From: an uncultured Eisenbergiella sp.
GTDB lineage: Bacteria; Bacillota; Clostridia; Lachnospirales; Lachnospiraceae
Assembly: GCA_910585455.1 (NCBI GenBank)
Contig: CAJUEL010000012.1
Location: 45,537 to 109,536 of the forward strand
Length of the DNA: 64,000 nt
Reading direction: 5' to 3'
Shown here: positions 32,649 to 41,827 of the stretch, piece by piece
Position numbering within the stretch: position 1 is the stretch's first letter
Layout: every line of letters starts with the position of its first letter
The notes under the pieces: model-generated
Told to the model about the DNA's origin: nothing
Database searches by the model: none
What the model saw: the letters and a program-made list of their open reading frames with translations, nothing else
Position numbers and translations under genes: made by a program

Positions 32649-34244
32649 ATGAGTCACTTACAGGAAGAAATCAACAGGAGGAGGACCTTTGCGATCATTT
32701 CCCATCCGGATGCCGGAAAGACGACGCTGACGGAGAAGTTTCTGCTATACGGGGGAGCCATCAATCTGGCAGGCTCCGTAAAGGGAAAGGCGACGGCGCG
32801 GCATGCGGTGTCGGACTGGATGGAAATCGAAAAGCAGAGAGGTATTTCCGTCACCTCTTCCGTGTTACAGTTTGAATATGGCGGATATTGTATCAATATT
32901 CTGGACACGCCGGGCCATCAGGATTTCTCGGAGGATACGTACCGGACGCTGATGGCGGCGGATTCCGCGGTCATGGTGATTGATGCCAGCAAGGGGGTGG
33001 AGGCGCAGACGCGCAAGCTGTTCAAGGTCTGCGTCATGCGCAAGATTCCGATTTTCACCTTCATCAATAAGATGGACCGGGACGCCAATGACACCTTCGA
33101 GCTTTTGGACGATATCGAGAAGGAACTGGGGATCGCAACCTGTCCCATGAACTGGCCGATCGGCTCCGGAAAGAGCTTTAAGGGCGTTTATGACCGGGAG
33201 AAGAAATGCGTCATCACCTATTCCGATACGGAGAAAGGGACGAAGGAGGGAGAGGCGACGGAAATTCCCCTTGATGAGTTGGACAGGCTCACAGGCTTTG
33301 TGGGAGAGAACCTGACAGAGAAGCTGATGGGAGAAATCGAGCTTTTGGACGGCGCCAGCGCGGAATTTGATCTGGAGGAGGTGCAGGCGGGCGTGCTGAC
33401 CCCGGTGTTCTTCGGTTCCGCCCTCACCAACTTTGGCGTGGAGGATTTTTTGCAGCACTTTTTGAAGATGACGACGACCCCGCTGCCCAGAAAGGCGGAC
33501 ACCGGGCTGATCGATCCGGTGGAGGAGCCGTTTTCCGCGTTCGTGTTCAAAATTCAGGCGAATATGAACAAGGCGCACAGAGACAGGGTCGCTTTCATGC
33601 GGATCTGCTCCGGCAGATTTGACGCCGACATGGAGGTAAAGCATGTGCAGGGCAAGAAGGTGATGCGCCTTTCCCAGCCCCAGCAGATCATGGCGAATGA
33701 CAGAAAAATCCTGTCGGAGGCCTATGCGGGAGATATCATCGGCGTGTTTGATCCGGGGGTGTTTTCCATCGGGGATACGCTGTGTATGCCGAAGGAGCAG
33801 TTTGCCTATGAGGGGATCCCTACCTTCGCGCCGGAGCATTTTGCCCGGGTGCGGCAGCTCGATACGATGAAGCGGAAGCAGTTCGTCAAGGGAATCACAC
33901 AGATCGCCCAGGAGGGCGCCATCCAGATTTTTCAGGAGCTCAATACGGGCATGGAGGAGATCATCGTCGGCGTGGTCGGCGTGCTGCAGTTTGATGTGCT
34001 GAAGTTTCGCCTGGAGAATGAGTACAATGTGGAGATCAGGCTGGAACCCCTTCCTTACGAGCATATCCGGTGGATCGAGAATAAGGAAGAAACAGACGTG
34101 GCGAAGCTGACAGGCACCTCAGACATGAAAAAGGTGCAGGACCTGAAAGGAAATCCTTTGCTTCTATTCATCAACGCATGGAGCGTGGGCATGGTGCTTG
34201 ACAGAAACAAGGGACTTGTGTTATCGGAATTTGGAAGAAATTAA
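32649..34244 (+). CDS. prfC: Peptide chain release factor 3
   Basis: RF3 is the GTPase that removes RF1/RF2 from the ribosome after termination. The 531-residue protein has G1 SHPDAGKTTLTEK, the switch I region, G3 DTPGHQDFSEDTYRTL and G4 NKMDRD, and family-specific QRGISVTSS and NWPIGSGKSFKG. The ATG at 32649 follows GAGAGGAAG; the frame extends upstream through the end of deoB but lacks a site there. Confidence 0.96.
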   Translation: MSHLQEEINRRRTFAIISHPDAGKTTLTEKFLLYGGAINLAGSVKGKATARHAVSDWMEIEKQRGISVTSSVLQFEYGGYCINILDTPGHQDFSEDTYRTLMAADSAVMVIDASKGVEAQTRKLFKVCVMRKIPIFTFINKMDRDANDTFELLDDIEKELGIATCPMNWPIGSGKSFKGVYDREKKCVITYSDTEKGTKEGEATEIPLDELDRLTGFVGENLTEKLMGEIELLDGASAEFDLEEVQAGVLTPVFFGSALTNFGVEDFLQHFLKMTTTPLPRKADTGLIDPVEEPFSAFVFKIQANMNKAHRDRVAFMRICSGRFDADMEVKHVQGKKVMRLSQPQQIMANDRKILSEAYAGDIIGVFDPGVFSIGDTLCMPKEQFAYEGIPTFAPEHFARVRQLDTMKRKQFVKGITQIAQEGAIQIFQELNTGMEEIIVGVVGVLQFDVLKFRLENEYNVEIRLEPLPYEHIRWIENKEETDVAKLTGTSDMKKVQDLKGNPLLLFINAWSVGMVLDRNKGLVLSEFGRN

Positions 34245-34299
34245 TGACGGCTCAGCCGTGTCTGAGCCATGATAGAATCGGGATATGGATCGGAGACAG

Positions 34300-35538
34300 A
34301 TGGATAAATTTTTCAAATCATTGGCGTTGTTGTTTGTTATATCGATGCTTGGCGCATGCGCGGACGAAGAGGCCATGCTGCAGCGTGTGAATGTTTCCAT
34401 GGAAGTGACCGACGCCGACAGACAGGCGCCGGAACAGGATGTCTTACAGGAAAGCGCAGAGGAGGCAGAGCCTGGAAATACGGCGTCTGCCGGGGTGCGG
34501 ACGCTTGCCGGACCGGATACGCCAACAGAGACATTTTATTATGCCTTTACGACGCTTGCGACACAGGAGGAACAGCAGCTATACCGGGAAATTTTCAATT
34601 CTCTTGTGAACCTGGAGGAGGAAACGGAGCTTTCCGTGCTGGACACGGGGCTTTTGGAGCATGTGTTTGCCTGTGTGATGGCGGACCATCCGGAGATTTT
34701 CTATGTGGACGGCTATACGAGCACGGTTTACAGGCTCGGGAATGACATTTCCCGGATCACCTTTTCAGGCGATTATACGCTTGAGCGGGAGGAAATTGAA
34801 GACAGATGTCCGGCGCTGGAAGCTGTGTTGAAAAAGTGGCTGGAAGGCGTGCCGGAAGGAAATGATTATGAAAAAGTAAAATATCTGTATGATTATCTGA
34901 TCACCCATACAGAATATAAGCTGGGATGTGAAGACAGCCAGAATATATGCTCCGTTTTGCTGGACGGGATTTCGGTATGCCAGGGCTATGCCAAAACATT
35001 TCAGCTTTTGTGCCAGCGGCTGCACATTCCGGCGTACCTTGTGACCGGAACGACGGGCGGTCAGGGACATGCCTGGAATCTGGTTTTGGTGGACGGGCAA
35101 TGGTGCTATATGGATCCCACCTGGGGGGACGCTTCTTACAGACAGGAGGAGGGCAATTATCCGCAGACGGCGTATCCTGCCGTGAATTATGATTACTTCT
35201 GCGTGACGGCAGAGCAGCTTTCCAGAACCCATCAGTTTAAGGAAGGGCAGACGCTTCCGGAATGTATATCGACCCAGAATCAGTATTACCGCCGGGAAGG
35301 CTTATATCTGGAAAGCGCCGATGCAGAGCAGATCAAAATGATTTTCGACAGGGCAGCGCAGGCGGGAGCAGAGGTTGTGACCTTCCAATGCGCGGATGAC
35401 GCCGTATATGCGCAGGTTTATGAAATGCTGATCGAGGACCAGAAGATATTCGAGTACCTGCCCGGAGAAGGCACAAAGGTTGCCTATGCGGAGTCTAAGG
35501 AGCAACGCACCTTCAGCTTCTGGCTCGAGCTGTCCTGA
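34300..35538 (+). CDS. Transglutaminase-like lipoprotein
   Basis: A 412-residue exported protein with a lipoprotein signal (FKSLALLFVISMLGAC; lipobox LGAC) and a transglutaminase-like domain. The catalytic triad is visible: Cys227 in SVCQGYAKTFQLLC, His257 in GQGHAWNLV and Asp272 in YMDPTWGD. Such proteins act on the cell surface as proteases or crosslinkers; the substrate is unknown. The ATG at 34300 follows CGGAGAC; the ATG at 34285 is possible but has a poorer site. It stands alone between prfC and the Asp23 unit. Confidence 0.82.
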   Translation: MDKFFKSLALLFVISMLGACADEEAMLQRVNVSMEVTDADRQAPEQDVLQESAEEAEPGNTASAGVRTLAGPDTPTETFYYAFTTLATQEEQQLYREIFNSLVNLEEETELSVLDTGLLEHVFACVMADHPEIFYVDGYTSTVYRLGNDISRITFSGDYTLEREEIEDRCPALEAVLKKWLEGVPEGNDYEKVKYLYDYLITHTEYKLGCEDSQNICSVLLDGISVCQGYAKTFQLLCQRLHIPAYLVTGTTGGQGHAWNLVLVDGQWCYMDPTWGDASYRQEEGNYPQTAYPAVNYDYFCVTAEQLSRTHQFKEGQTLPECISTQNQYYRREGLYLESADAEQIKMIFDRAAQAGAEVVTFQCADDAVYAQVYEMLIEDQKIFEYLPGEGTKVAYAESKEQRTFSFWLELS

Positions 35539-35567
35539 ATAAAACACTAGGCAAACGGGGAAGGATT

Positions 35568-35576
35568 TGGTATAAT
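35568..35576 (+). promoter_or_regulatory. Extended -10 promoter before the small ORF and Asp23 gene
   Basis: TGG then TATAAT at 35571-35576, with no good -35. It would make a transcript starting near 35583 that covers the 29-codon ORF, the Asp23-like gene and probably nusB. Confidence 0.5.
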
Positions 35577-35608
35577 GAAGCATATAAGCGAACCGGAGGT
35601 GAGCTTAT

Positions 35609-35698
35609 ATGCGCTACTTCTCGAACGCGAAGCGTTTGAGAAGGTACAAACAGGCGAACCCCAGGCAAAAGGAGGCGTGGAAGTGGAAAAGGAATTGA
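35609..35698 (+). CDS. 29-residue basic small ORF ahead of the Asp23-like gene
   Basis: An ATG at 35609 with a strong GGAGGTGA site (35596-35603) opens a 29-codon frame rich in Arg and Lys (MRYFSNAKRLRRYKQANPRQ then KEAWKWKRN). It ends at 35698, overlapping the GTG of the next gene by 16 bases in another frame. The site and the overlap suggest it is translated and coupled. It could be a leader peptide or a small nucleic-acid-binding protein. I know of no named family. Confidence 0.5.
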   Translation: MRYFSNAKRLRRYKQANPRQKEAWKWKRN

Positions 35699-36069
35699 GT
35701 AAGAATACTTATGTATTACAGGCAGATGAGAATATAGGTACGGTGCAGATTGCCGATGAGGTGGTCGCCATGATTGCGTCCCTTGCGGCAACGGAGGTAG
35801 AAGGCGTCTGCTCCATGGCAGGCACGATTTCCAACGAGCTGATGAGCAAGGTCGGCGTCAAAAATCTGACAAAGGGCGTCAAGGTGGAGGTGACCGGCTC
35901 AAATGTCAGGGCAGAGCTTGCCATTTTCATGGAGTATGGTTATAACATTCCGGGGACAAGTCGGAAGGTACAGGAACGTGTCAAGAATGCCATCGAGAAC
36001 ATGACGGGGCTTACCGTGACGGATGTGAACATCCGCATCGCCGGCGTCAATATGAATGTCGGGAAATGA
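35683..36069 (+). CDS. Asp23/Gls24 family envelope stress protein
   Basis: A 128-residue Asp23/Gls24-family protein (GTVQIADEVVAMIASLAATE, then GVKVEVTGSNVRAELAIFME, ending VNIRIAGVNM), found in Gram-positive bacteria as a membrane-associated cell-envelope homeostasis protein; in Clostridia it is commonly encoded just before nusB, as here. The GTG at 35683 is chosen for its GGAGG at 35671-35675; the longer frame from 35575 starts at the promoter itself. Confidence 0.85.
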   Translation: MEKELSKNTYVLQADENIGTVQIADEVVAMIASLAATEVEGVCSMAGTISNELMSKVGVKNLTKGVKVEVTGSNVRAELAIFMEYGYNIPGTSRKVQERVKNAIENMTGLTVTDVNIRIAGVNMNVGK

Positions 36070-36094
36070 ATGGGAAAGGGTAACACTTCAGGCA

Positions 36095-36119
36095 GGTCTG
36101 CGCGTTTACCGCGCAGACC
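36095..36119. repeat. Intergenic hairpin between Asp23-like gene and nusB
   Basis: GGTCTGCGCG pairs perfectly with CGCGCAGACC around the loop TTTAC. A second small hairpin GCCGC-GC-A-GCGGC lies near 36150-36162. No T run follows, so read-through into nusB is expected. Confidence 0.55.
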
Positions 36120-36183
36120 GTGAGAAAGCGTGCCGGTAGCAGGCATCCGCCGCGCAGCGGCATTTTGACTGGCAGGAGAACAG

Positions 36184-36582
36184 ATGAACAGAAGAGAGCA
36201 GAGAGAGCGGATTTTCAAGCTGTTGTTCCGTGTGGAATTTAATGAGCTGGAGGAAATGTCCGAGCAATGCAGCCTCTTTTTTGAGGACGAGGAAAATGCT
36301 GCGTCGGAAAAGGACATTTCCTATATTCAGGGAAAGTATGAGAAGATCGCGCAAAAGCTTGCCGAGATTGACCAGATGATTAACGAAACGGCGAAGGGCT
36401 GGAATACGCAGCGGATGGGAAAGGTGGATCTGACCATACTCAGACTCGCTGTCTATGAGATCAGGTACGACGAAGAGGTGCCGACCGGCGTGGCAATCAA
36501 TGAGGCGGTGGAGCTGGCCAAGAAGTTTGGCCAGGATGGATCGTCAGGATTTGTCAACGGTGTCCTCGCAAAATTTGCATAA
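36184..36582 (+). CDS. nusB: Transcription antitermination factor NusB
   Basis: NusB binds boxA RNA with NusE and supports rRNA transcription. The 132-residue all-helical protein has family stretches (REQRERIFKLLFRVEFNE, then KVDLTILRLAVYEI, VPTGVAINEAVELAKKFG and FVNGVLAKFA). GGCAGGAGAAC precedes the ATG. xseA starts 22 bases after the stop. Confidence 0.95.
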   Translation: MNRREQRERIFKLLFRVEFNELEEMSEQCSLFFEDEENAASEKDISYIQGKYEKIAQKLAEIDQMINETAKGWNTQRMGKVDLTILRLAVYEIRYDEEVPTGVAINEAVELAKKFGQDGSSGFVNGVLAKFA

Positions 36583-36604
36583 GGAAAGGTCCGCAGGAAG
36601 CGGT

Positions 36605-37822
36605 ATGAAAAATGTTTATACGGTAGCGCAGGTAAATTCCTATATCCGGAATATGCTTACCCAGGATTTTATGCTGCAGTCCATTTTGGTAAAAGGTGAA
36701 GTGAGCAATTGCAAATATCATTCCTCCGGACACATTTATTTTACCTTAAAGGACGAAAAGGGGACGATTGCCTGTGTGATGTTTTCCGGAAATCGCAGCG
36801 GGCTGAAATTTCATATGCGGGAAGGCAACCAGGTGGTGGTTTCCGGGACCGTGGATGTATATGAGCGGGATGGAAAATATCAGCTCTATGCGCGGCAGAT
36901 TTTTCTGGACGGCGCGGGCCTTCTTTATGAAAGATTTGAGCAGCTCAAGCGGGAGCTGGAGGATCGCGGCTTGTTTGCGCCGGAATATAAGCAGCCGATT
37001 CCGCAGTATATCCGGACGCTGGGCGTGGTGACCGCTCCCACCGGGGCGGCTGTGCGGGATATCATCAATATTGCCCGCAGGAGAAACCCCTATGTGCAGA
37101 TCATCCTGTATCCTGCCATCGTACAGGGGGAGCAGGCGCCGGCGAGCATTGTAAACGGGATTCATGCCCTTGAAGCGGCAGGGGTGGATGTGATGATTGT
37201 CGGGCGCGGCGGAGGTTCCATTGAAGACCTTTGGGCTTTTAATGAGGAAATTGTGGCGCAGGCGATTTTTGACTGCAGCGTGCCGGTCATTTCTGCCGTG
37301 GGGCATGAAACCGACACGACGATAGCGGATTATGTGGCGGATTTGCGGGCGCCCACGCCTTCGGCGGGTGCGGAGCTTGCGGTCTACGAGTACAGAAGCC
37401 TTACGGAAGCGCTTGCAGAAGCCTCCAGGCGGCTCACCGACCGGATGCGGCATAAGGCAGGAGTAGAAAGAATGCGGCTGCGGCAGTATCAGCTGAAGCT
37501 GCAATACGGAAGCCCTGCCGGTCAGATCCGGGAAAAGCGCAATTATCTGATGCAGATGGAGGAGCGGCTTTCTGTGCAGATGCAACAGCATATAACGGAC
37601 AGCCGCCATCGTTTTTATCTGTATGTGGAAAAGCTCAAAGGGCTGTCCCCGTTAGAAAAGCTCAATCAGGGATTTTCCCATGTGGCGGATGAAGCAGGGC
37701 ATACCGTATCGGATATCAACCGGGTGCGGGAAGGAGAGCTTTTAACCATTCACGTAAAAAACGGCAGAATTACAGCTGCGGTGAAAGAGAAGGAAGAGTG
37801 GCAATGGCAGAAGAGAGAATGA
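36605..37822 (+). CDS. xseA: Exodeoxyribonuclease VII large subunit
   Basis: Large subunit of the single-strand-specific exonuclease VII. The 405-residue protein has the OB-fold N-terminus (VYTVAQVNSYIRNMLTQD, GEVSNCKYHSSGHIYFTLKD), the catalytic region (GVVTAPTGAAVRDI, GRGGGSIEDLWAFN, SAVGHETDTTIADYVADLRA) and a coiled C-terminal half. The ATG at 36605 is used; the frame runs back into nusB. Overlaps xseB by 19 bases. Confidence 0.95.
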   Translation: MKNVYTVAQVNSYIRNMLTQDFMLQSILVKGEVSNCKYHSSGHIYFTLKDEKGTIACVMFSGNRSGLKFHMREGNQVVVSGTVDVYERDGKYQLYARQIFLDGAGLLYERFEQLKRELEDRGLFAPEYKQPIPQYIRTLGVVTAPTGAAVRDIINIARRRNPYVQIILYPAIVQGEQAPASIVNGIHALEAAGVDVMIVGRGGGSIEDLWAFNEEIVAQAIFDCSVPVISAVGHETDTTIADYVADLRAPTPSAGAELAVYEYRSLTEALAEASRRLTDRMRHKAGVERMRLRQYQLKLQYGSPAGQIREKRNYLMQMEERLSVQMQQHITDSRHRFYLYVEKLKGLSPLEKLNQGFSHVADEAGHTVSDINRVREGELLTIHVKNGRITAAVKEKEEWQWQKRE

Positions 37823-38013
37823 CGCTGGAGGAAGCGTTTGCACAGCTGGAGCAGGTGACAGGGGCGCTGGAAGCGGAGGATATATCCCTGGAGGACTCCT
37901 TTGCGGTATATCAAAAGGGCATGCAGCTTTTAAAATTTTGCAATGAAAGCATCGACCAGGTGGAAAAAAAGGTGCTTGTGCTGAGCGGGGAGGGAAAGCT
38001 GGATGAATTTTGA
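37804..38013 (+). CDS. xseB: Exodeoxyribonuclease VII small subunit
   Basis: A 69-residue helical protein with the XseB pattern (MTLEEAFAQLEQVTGALEAE, SLEDSFAVYQKGMQLLKFC). The ATG at 37804 has GAAGGAAGAG upstream; the GTG at 37798 is an alternative. It overlaps xseA and the next gene, so all three are translationally linked. Confidence 0.93.
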   Translation: MAEERMTLEEAFAQLEQVTGALEAEDISLEDSFAVYQKGMQLLKFCNESIDQVEKKVLVLSGEGKLDEF

Positions 38014-38950
38014 TGAAATGCTCGCTGTGCGGGTAAAGGAAGCGGAGGAAATCCTGCAAAGATATCTGCCAAAGGAGACGGGATATCAGAAGCGGGTTTT
38101 GGAGGCAATGAATTACAGTGTGCTCGCCGGCGGAAAGCGGCTGCGTCCTGTTTTGATGAAGGAGAGCTATGTCCTGTTTGGAGGAAAGTCCCAAATTGTG
38201 GAGCCTTTCATGGCGGCGCTTGAAATGATACACAACTATTCGCTGGTTCATGACGATCTGCCCGCCATGGACAATGACGAATATAGACGGGGAAGAAAGA
38301 CGACCTGGTGCGTATACGGAGAGGGCATGGCAGTGCTGGCGGGGGACGCCCTGCTAAACTATGCCTTTGAAACCGCATCCAGGGCGTTTTTGATGGTGTC
38401 AAAGGAATGTAGCGATACGGAAAATCCGGCGTGTATGCCGGATGCCCTGCGGCTGTATGAGGCGGTGGGAAGGGCGATGCGCATTCTGTCCGAAAAGGCC
38501 GGCATCTATGGAATGGTGGGCGGGCAGTGCGCTGATCTGTGTGCGGAGGAGCTGGAAAAAGAGGCGGTGACAGGAGAGATGCTTCTTTATATCCACAAAA
38601 ACAAGACCGCCGCCTTGATCGAAAGCGCCATGATGATCGGCGCGGTGTTGGCAAACGCCGAAGAGGAAGAGATTGCCCGGATGGAGAAAATTGCGGAGAA
38701 TATCGGCATCGCTTTCCAGATTCAGGATGACATATTGGATGTCACCAGTTCCCTTGCGGTTTTAGGAAAGGCGACGGGAAGCGACGAGAAGAACAATAAG
38801 GCGACCTACGTCAGCTTAAACGGGCTGGAACAGTCCTGCCGGGATGTGGAGCGGCTGTCTAAAGAGGCGATGGAAGCGCTGCGTTCTTTTCCGTCCCGCA
38901 ACGAATTTCTGGAGCAGCTTGTGGAATCCCTGATCACGCGGACAAAGTAG
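38003..38950 (+). CDS. ispA: Polyprenyl (farnesyl/geranyl) diphosphate synthase
   Basis: Condenses isopentenyl diphosphate with allylic diphosphates to short-chain prenyl diphosphates. The 315-residue protein has the first Asp-rich motif DDLPAMD, GGKRLRPVL, the chain-length region before it (NYSLVH) and the second Asp-rich motif QDDILD. It begins 11 bases inside xseB and is followed after 14 bases by dxs, the pathway's first enzyme. Confidence 0.92.
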   Translation: MNFDEMLAVRVKEAEEILQRYLPKETGYQKRVLEAMNYSVLAGGKRLRPVLMKESYVLFGGKSQIVEPFMAALEMIHNYSLVHDDLPAMDNDEYRRGRKTTWCVYGEGMAVLAGDALLNYAFETASRAFLMVSKECSDTENPACMPDALRLYEAVGRAMRILSEKAGIYGMVGGQCADLCAEELEKEAVTGEMLLYIHKNKTAALIESAMMIGAVLANAEEEEIARMEKIAENIGIAFQIQDDILDVTSSLAVLGKATGSDEKNNKATYVSLNGLEQSCRDVERLSKEAMEALRSFPSRNEFLEQLVESLITRTK

Positions 38951-38964
38951 GGAGGGTGTAGCGC

Positions 38965-40827
38965 ATGCTTTTGGAACAGATACAAAAGACGAACGATATC
39001 AAAAATATCGCGCCGGCGGACTATCCGCTTCTGGCGGAGGAAATCAGACAGTTCCTGATTGACAAGATCAGCGTGACAGGCGGGCATCTGGGCTCCAATC
39101 TGGGCGCGGTGGAGCTGACGATGGCGCTGCATCTGGCGTTAAACCTTCCTGAGGATAAAATTGTATGGGATGTGGGACATCAGTCCTACACCCACAAGCT
39201 TCTGACGGGAAGACGGGAGGGCTTTGACATGCTGCGCAAATACGGCGGCATGAGCGGCTTTCCCAAGCGAAAGGAGAGCGATTGCGACTGCTTTGACACC
39301 GGGCACAGCTCCACCTCCATTTCCGCCGGACTGGGACTGGTGCGGGCGCGGGATATCCAGGGAAAGAAAAATACCGTCATTTCCGTCATCGGGGACGGAG
39401 CGCTCACGGGTGGCATGGCGTATGAAGCGTTGAATAATGCGGCGCGCATGGAAAGCAATTTTATCATCATCTTAAATGACAATAATATGTCCATTTCCGA
39501 AAATGTGGGCGGCGTATCCAAATATTTGAATAACATCCGTACCTCCAATGCCTATCTGGATGTAAAGGACAATATTTATGATGCAGTCCGCAGGACGAAG
39601 TACGGCGACGGGGTGGTGACCGGTGTGCGCCGCGTGAAAAACAGCTTAAAACAGCTTGTGATTCCGGGCATGTGGTTTGAGGACATCGGCATTACATATC
39701 TGGGGCCGGTGGACGGACATGATGTAAACGGGCTTGTCCGGGTGATCAGGGAGGCAAAACGGCGGAAAAACTGCGTGCTGATCCATGTCATGACCCAGAA
39801 GGGGAAGGGGTACGGACCTGCTGAGAAGCATCCGGCGCGGTTTCACGGCGCAGAACCCTTCGATGTGGCGACCGGCGTTCCCTTAAAGAAAAAAACGAAG
39901 GCGAGCTATACGGACATATTCTCCACCGTCATGGTGAAGCTGGCGGCGCGACATGAGGATGTGGTGGCGATCACGGCGGCAATGCCGGACGGAACCGGAT
40001 TAAAGCGTTTCCGCAGTCTGTATCCGGGGCGTTTTTTTGATGTGGGAATCGCGGAGGAGCATGCGGTAACCTTCGCGGCGGGCCTGGCGGTGGGAGGGCT
40101 GCATCCCGTGGTGGCAATCTATTCCTCCTTTTTACAGCGCGCATACGACCAGATCCTGCACGATGTCTGCTTACAGAATCTTCCCGTGATATTTGCCATT
40201 GACCGGGCGGGGCTGGTGGGAAGCGACGGAGAGACGCACCAGGGCATTTTTGATCTGTCCTATCTGTCCTCCATTCCGAATATGCACATCATGGCGCCCA
40301 AGAATAAGTGGGAGCTTTCCGATATGATGAAATTCGCCTATGAATGCAAATGCCCGGTCGCAATCCGGTATCCCAGGGGAGAGGCCTACGAAGGATTGCA
40401 GGAAAAGCGGACGCCGGTCCGGATGGGCAAGAGCGAAATGCTCTATGAGGAAAGCGGTATTGCGCTGCTGGCTGTAGGCAGCATGGTCCCTGCCGCGCTG
40501 TCGGTGCGGGAGCGGTTAAAGGAGCAGGGCGAGGCGTGTACGCTGGTGAACGCCCGGTTTGTCAAACCGATTGATGAAGAGATGATCATCCGGCTTTTAA
40601 AGAACCACCGGCTTTTGGTGACAATGGAAGAAAATGTTGCCAGCGGCGGCTTCGGAGAGCGCGTGAGAATGCTGGCAGATGAAAGAAAGGCCGATGCGCG
40701 GGTGCTTGCGATCACCATACCGGACGAATATGTGGAGCACGGCAATGTGGATATTCTGAAAAAGGAAATCGGCATAGACGAGGATTCCATTCTGGAAAAA
40801 ATCATGAAGGAACGAAAACGGCAATGA
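38965..40827 (+). CDS. dxs: 1-deoxy-D-xylulose-5-phosphate synthase
   Basis: First step of the non-mevalonate isoprenoid pathway: pyruvate and glyceraldehyde-3-phosphate to DXP, with thiamine diphosphate. The 620-residue protein has DVGHQSYTHKLLTGR, HSSTSISAGLG, the ThDP site GDGALTGGMAYEALNNAA with LNDNNMSIS, and the transketolase central region GIAEEHAVTFAAGLA plus DRAGLVGSDGETHQG. Its stop overlaps the tlyA start by four bases (ATGA). Confidence 0.96.
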   Translation: MLLEQIQKTNDIKNIAPADYPLLAEEIRQFLIDKISVTGGHLGSNLGAVELTMALHLALNLPEDKIVWDVGHQSYTHKLLTGRREGFDMLRKYGGMSGFPKRKESDCDCFDTGHSSTSISAGLGLVRARDIQGKKNTVISVIGDGALTGGMAYEALNNAARMESNFIIILNDNNMSISENVGGVSKYLNNIRTSNAYLDVKDNIYDAVRRTKYGDGVVTGVRRVKNSLKQLVIPGMWFEDIGITYLGPVDGHDVNGLVRVIREAKRRKNCVLIHVMTQKGKGYGPAEKHPARFHGAEPFDVATGVPLKKKTKASYTDIFSTVMVKLAARHEDVVAITAAMPDGTGLKRFRSLYPGRFFDVGIAEEHAVTFAAGLAVGGLHPVVAIYSSFLQRAYDQILHDVCLQNLPVIFAIDRAGLVGSDGETHQGIFDLSYLSSIPNMHIMAPKNKWELSDMMKFAYECKCPVAIRYPRGEAYEGLQEKRTPVRMGKSEMLYEESGIALLAVGSMVPAALSVRERLKEQGEACTLVNARFVKPIDEEMIIRLLKNHRLLVTMEENVASGGFGERVRMLADERKADARVLAITIPDEYVEHGNVDILKKEIGIDEDSILEKIMKERKRQ

Positions 40828-41714
40828 AGGAGCGTTTGGACGTACTGCTGGTAAAACGGGGACTTGTTCCTTCCCGGGAGAAAGCGAAAGCCCTCATCCG
40901 CGCGGGCTGTGTATATGTGCAGGGAAAGCAGGAGAATAAGGCGGGCGCCATGTTCGGGGGAGAGGAAGAGCAGATTGTCGTAAAGGACAGCCCTTTTTCT
41001 TACGTGAGCCGTGGCGGTCTGAAGCTGGAAAAGGCGCTCTCGTATTTTCCGGTTTCCCTTGCAGGCAAGGTATGCATGGACATCGGCGCATCCGCAGGGG
41101 GCTTTACGGATTGCATGCTGCAAAACGGCGCTGCCAGGGTATATGCTGTGGATGCCGGACAGGGGCAGCTTGTAGAAAAGCTGCGCAGCGATGAACGGGT
41201 GATCTGCATGGAAGGGACGAACTTCCGATATATGACAAAGGAGGACCTGGCTGAGGAGGTCGCCTTTGCGAGCGCAGACGTTTCCTTCATTTCCCTGACC
41301 AAAATCCTGATTCCGGCAAGGTGCCTGCTGGCGGCAGACGGACAGATGATATGTCTGATCAAGCCCCAGTTTGAAGCGGGAAGGGGCAAGGTCGGGAAAA
41401 AAGGAGTCGTCAAGGATCCTGCCGTGCACAGGGATGTGATCGGAAAAATCGTGGATTTTGCGGATATTGCGGGCTTTGCTGTTTTGGGCCTGACGTTTTC
41501 TCCGATCCGGGGACCGGAAGGGAATATAGAATACCTGCTCTGGCTGCAAAAGGATGGACGCGCCGGCGAGGGAAAAATCCGGGAGACAGAGCAGGAGGCG
41601 GAGGAGGAGCTTGCCCGGGTGCGGACGCTGGGAGGCGGCATATCTGCAGGAGCAGAGTCAAAAAAGCTGATTGTAGATGTGGTAAAGGCAGCGGGCAGCA
41701 GCCTGTCCGGATAG
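40824..41714 (+). CDS. tlyA: TlyA-type rRNA 2'-O-methyltransferase
   Basis: TlyA proteins carry an N-terminal S4 RNA-binding domain and an FtsJ-like methyltransferase domain, and methylate rRNA. The 296-residue protein begins MKERLDVLLVKRGLVPSREK, has the linker YVSRGGLKLEKAL, the SAM motif DIGASAGGFTDCMLQNGA and VYAVDAGQGQL, and LIKPQFEAG. It follows dxs with an ATGA overlap. Older annotation calls this family hemolysin A; the methyltransferase role is better supported. Confidence 0.93.
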   Translation: MKERLDVLLVKRGLVPSREKAKALIRAGCVYVQGKQENKAGAMFGGEEEQIVVKDSPFSYVSRGGLKLEKALSYFPVSLAGKVCMDIGASAGGFTDCMLQNGAARVYAVDAGQGQLVEKLRSDERVICMEGTNFRYMTKEDLAEEVAFASADVSFISLTKILIPARCLLAADGQMICLIKPQFEAGRGKVGKKGVVKDPAVHRDVIGKIVDFADIAGFAVLGLTFSPIRGPEGNIEYLLWLQKDGRAGEGKIRETEQEAEEELARVRTLGGGISAGAESKKLIVDVVKAAGSSLSG

Positions 41715-41827
41715 CCGTTCCGGTCTGCGAGATTCGCTGACAATGGGGGACGGAGTTCGCTGCCGTGGTCCGATGATCCGGACCATGTGTGCAGGGAAAT
41801 GGAGCTTAGAGGGGTCGAGGATATGCC

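Noticed and set aside
40824..41714. Calling tlyA a hemolysin
   Set aside because: The visible S4 and FtsJ-like methyltransferase motifs support an rRNA methyltransferase. The hemolysin name is historical.
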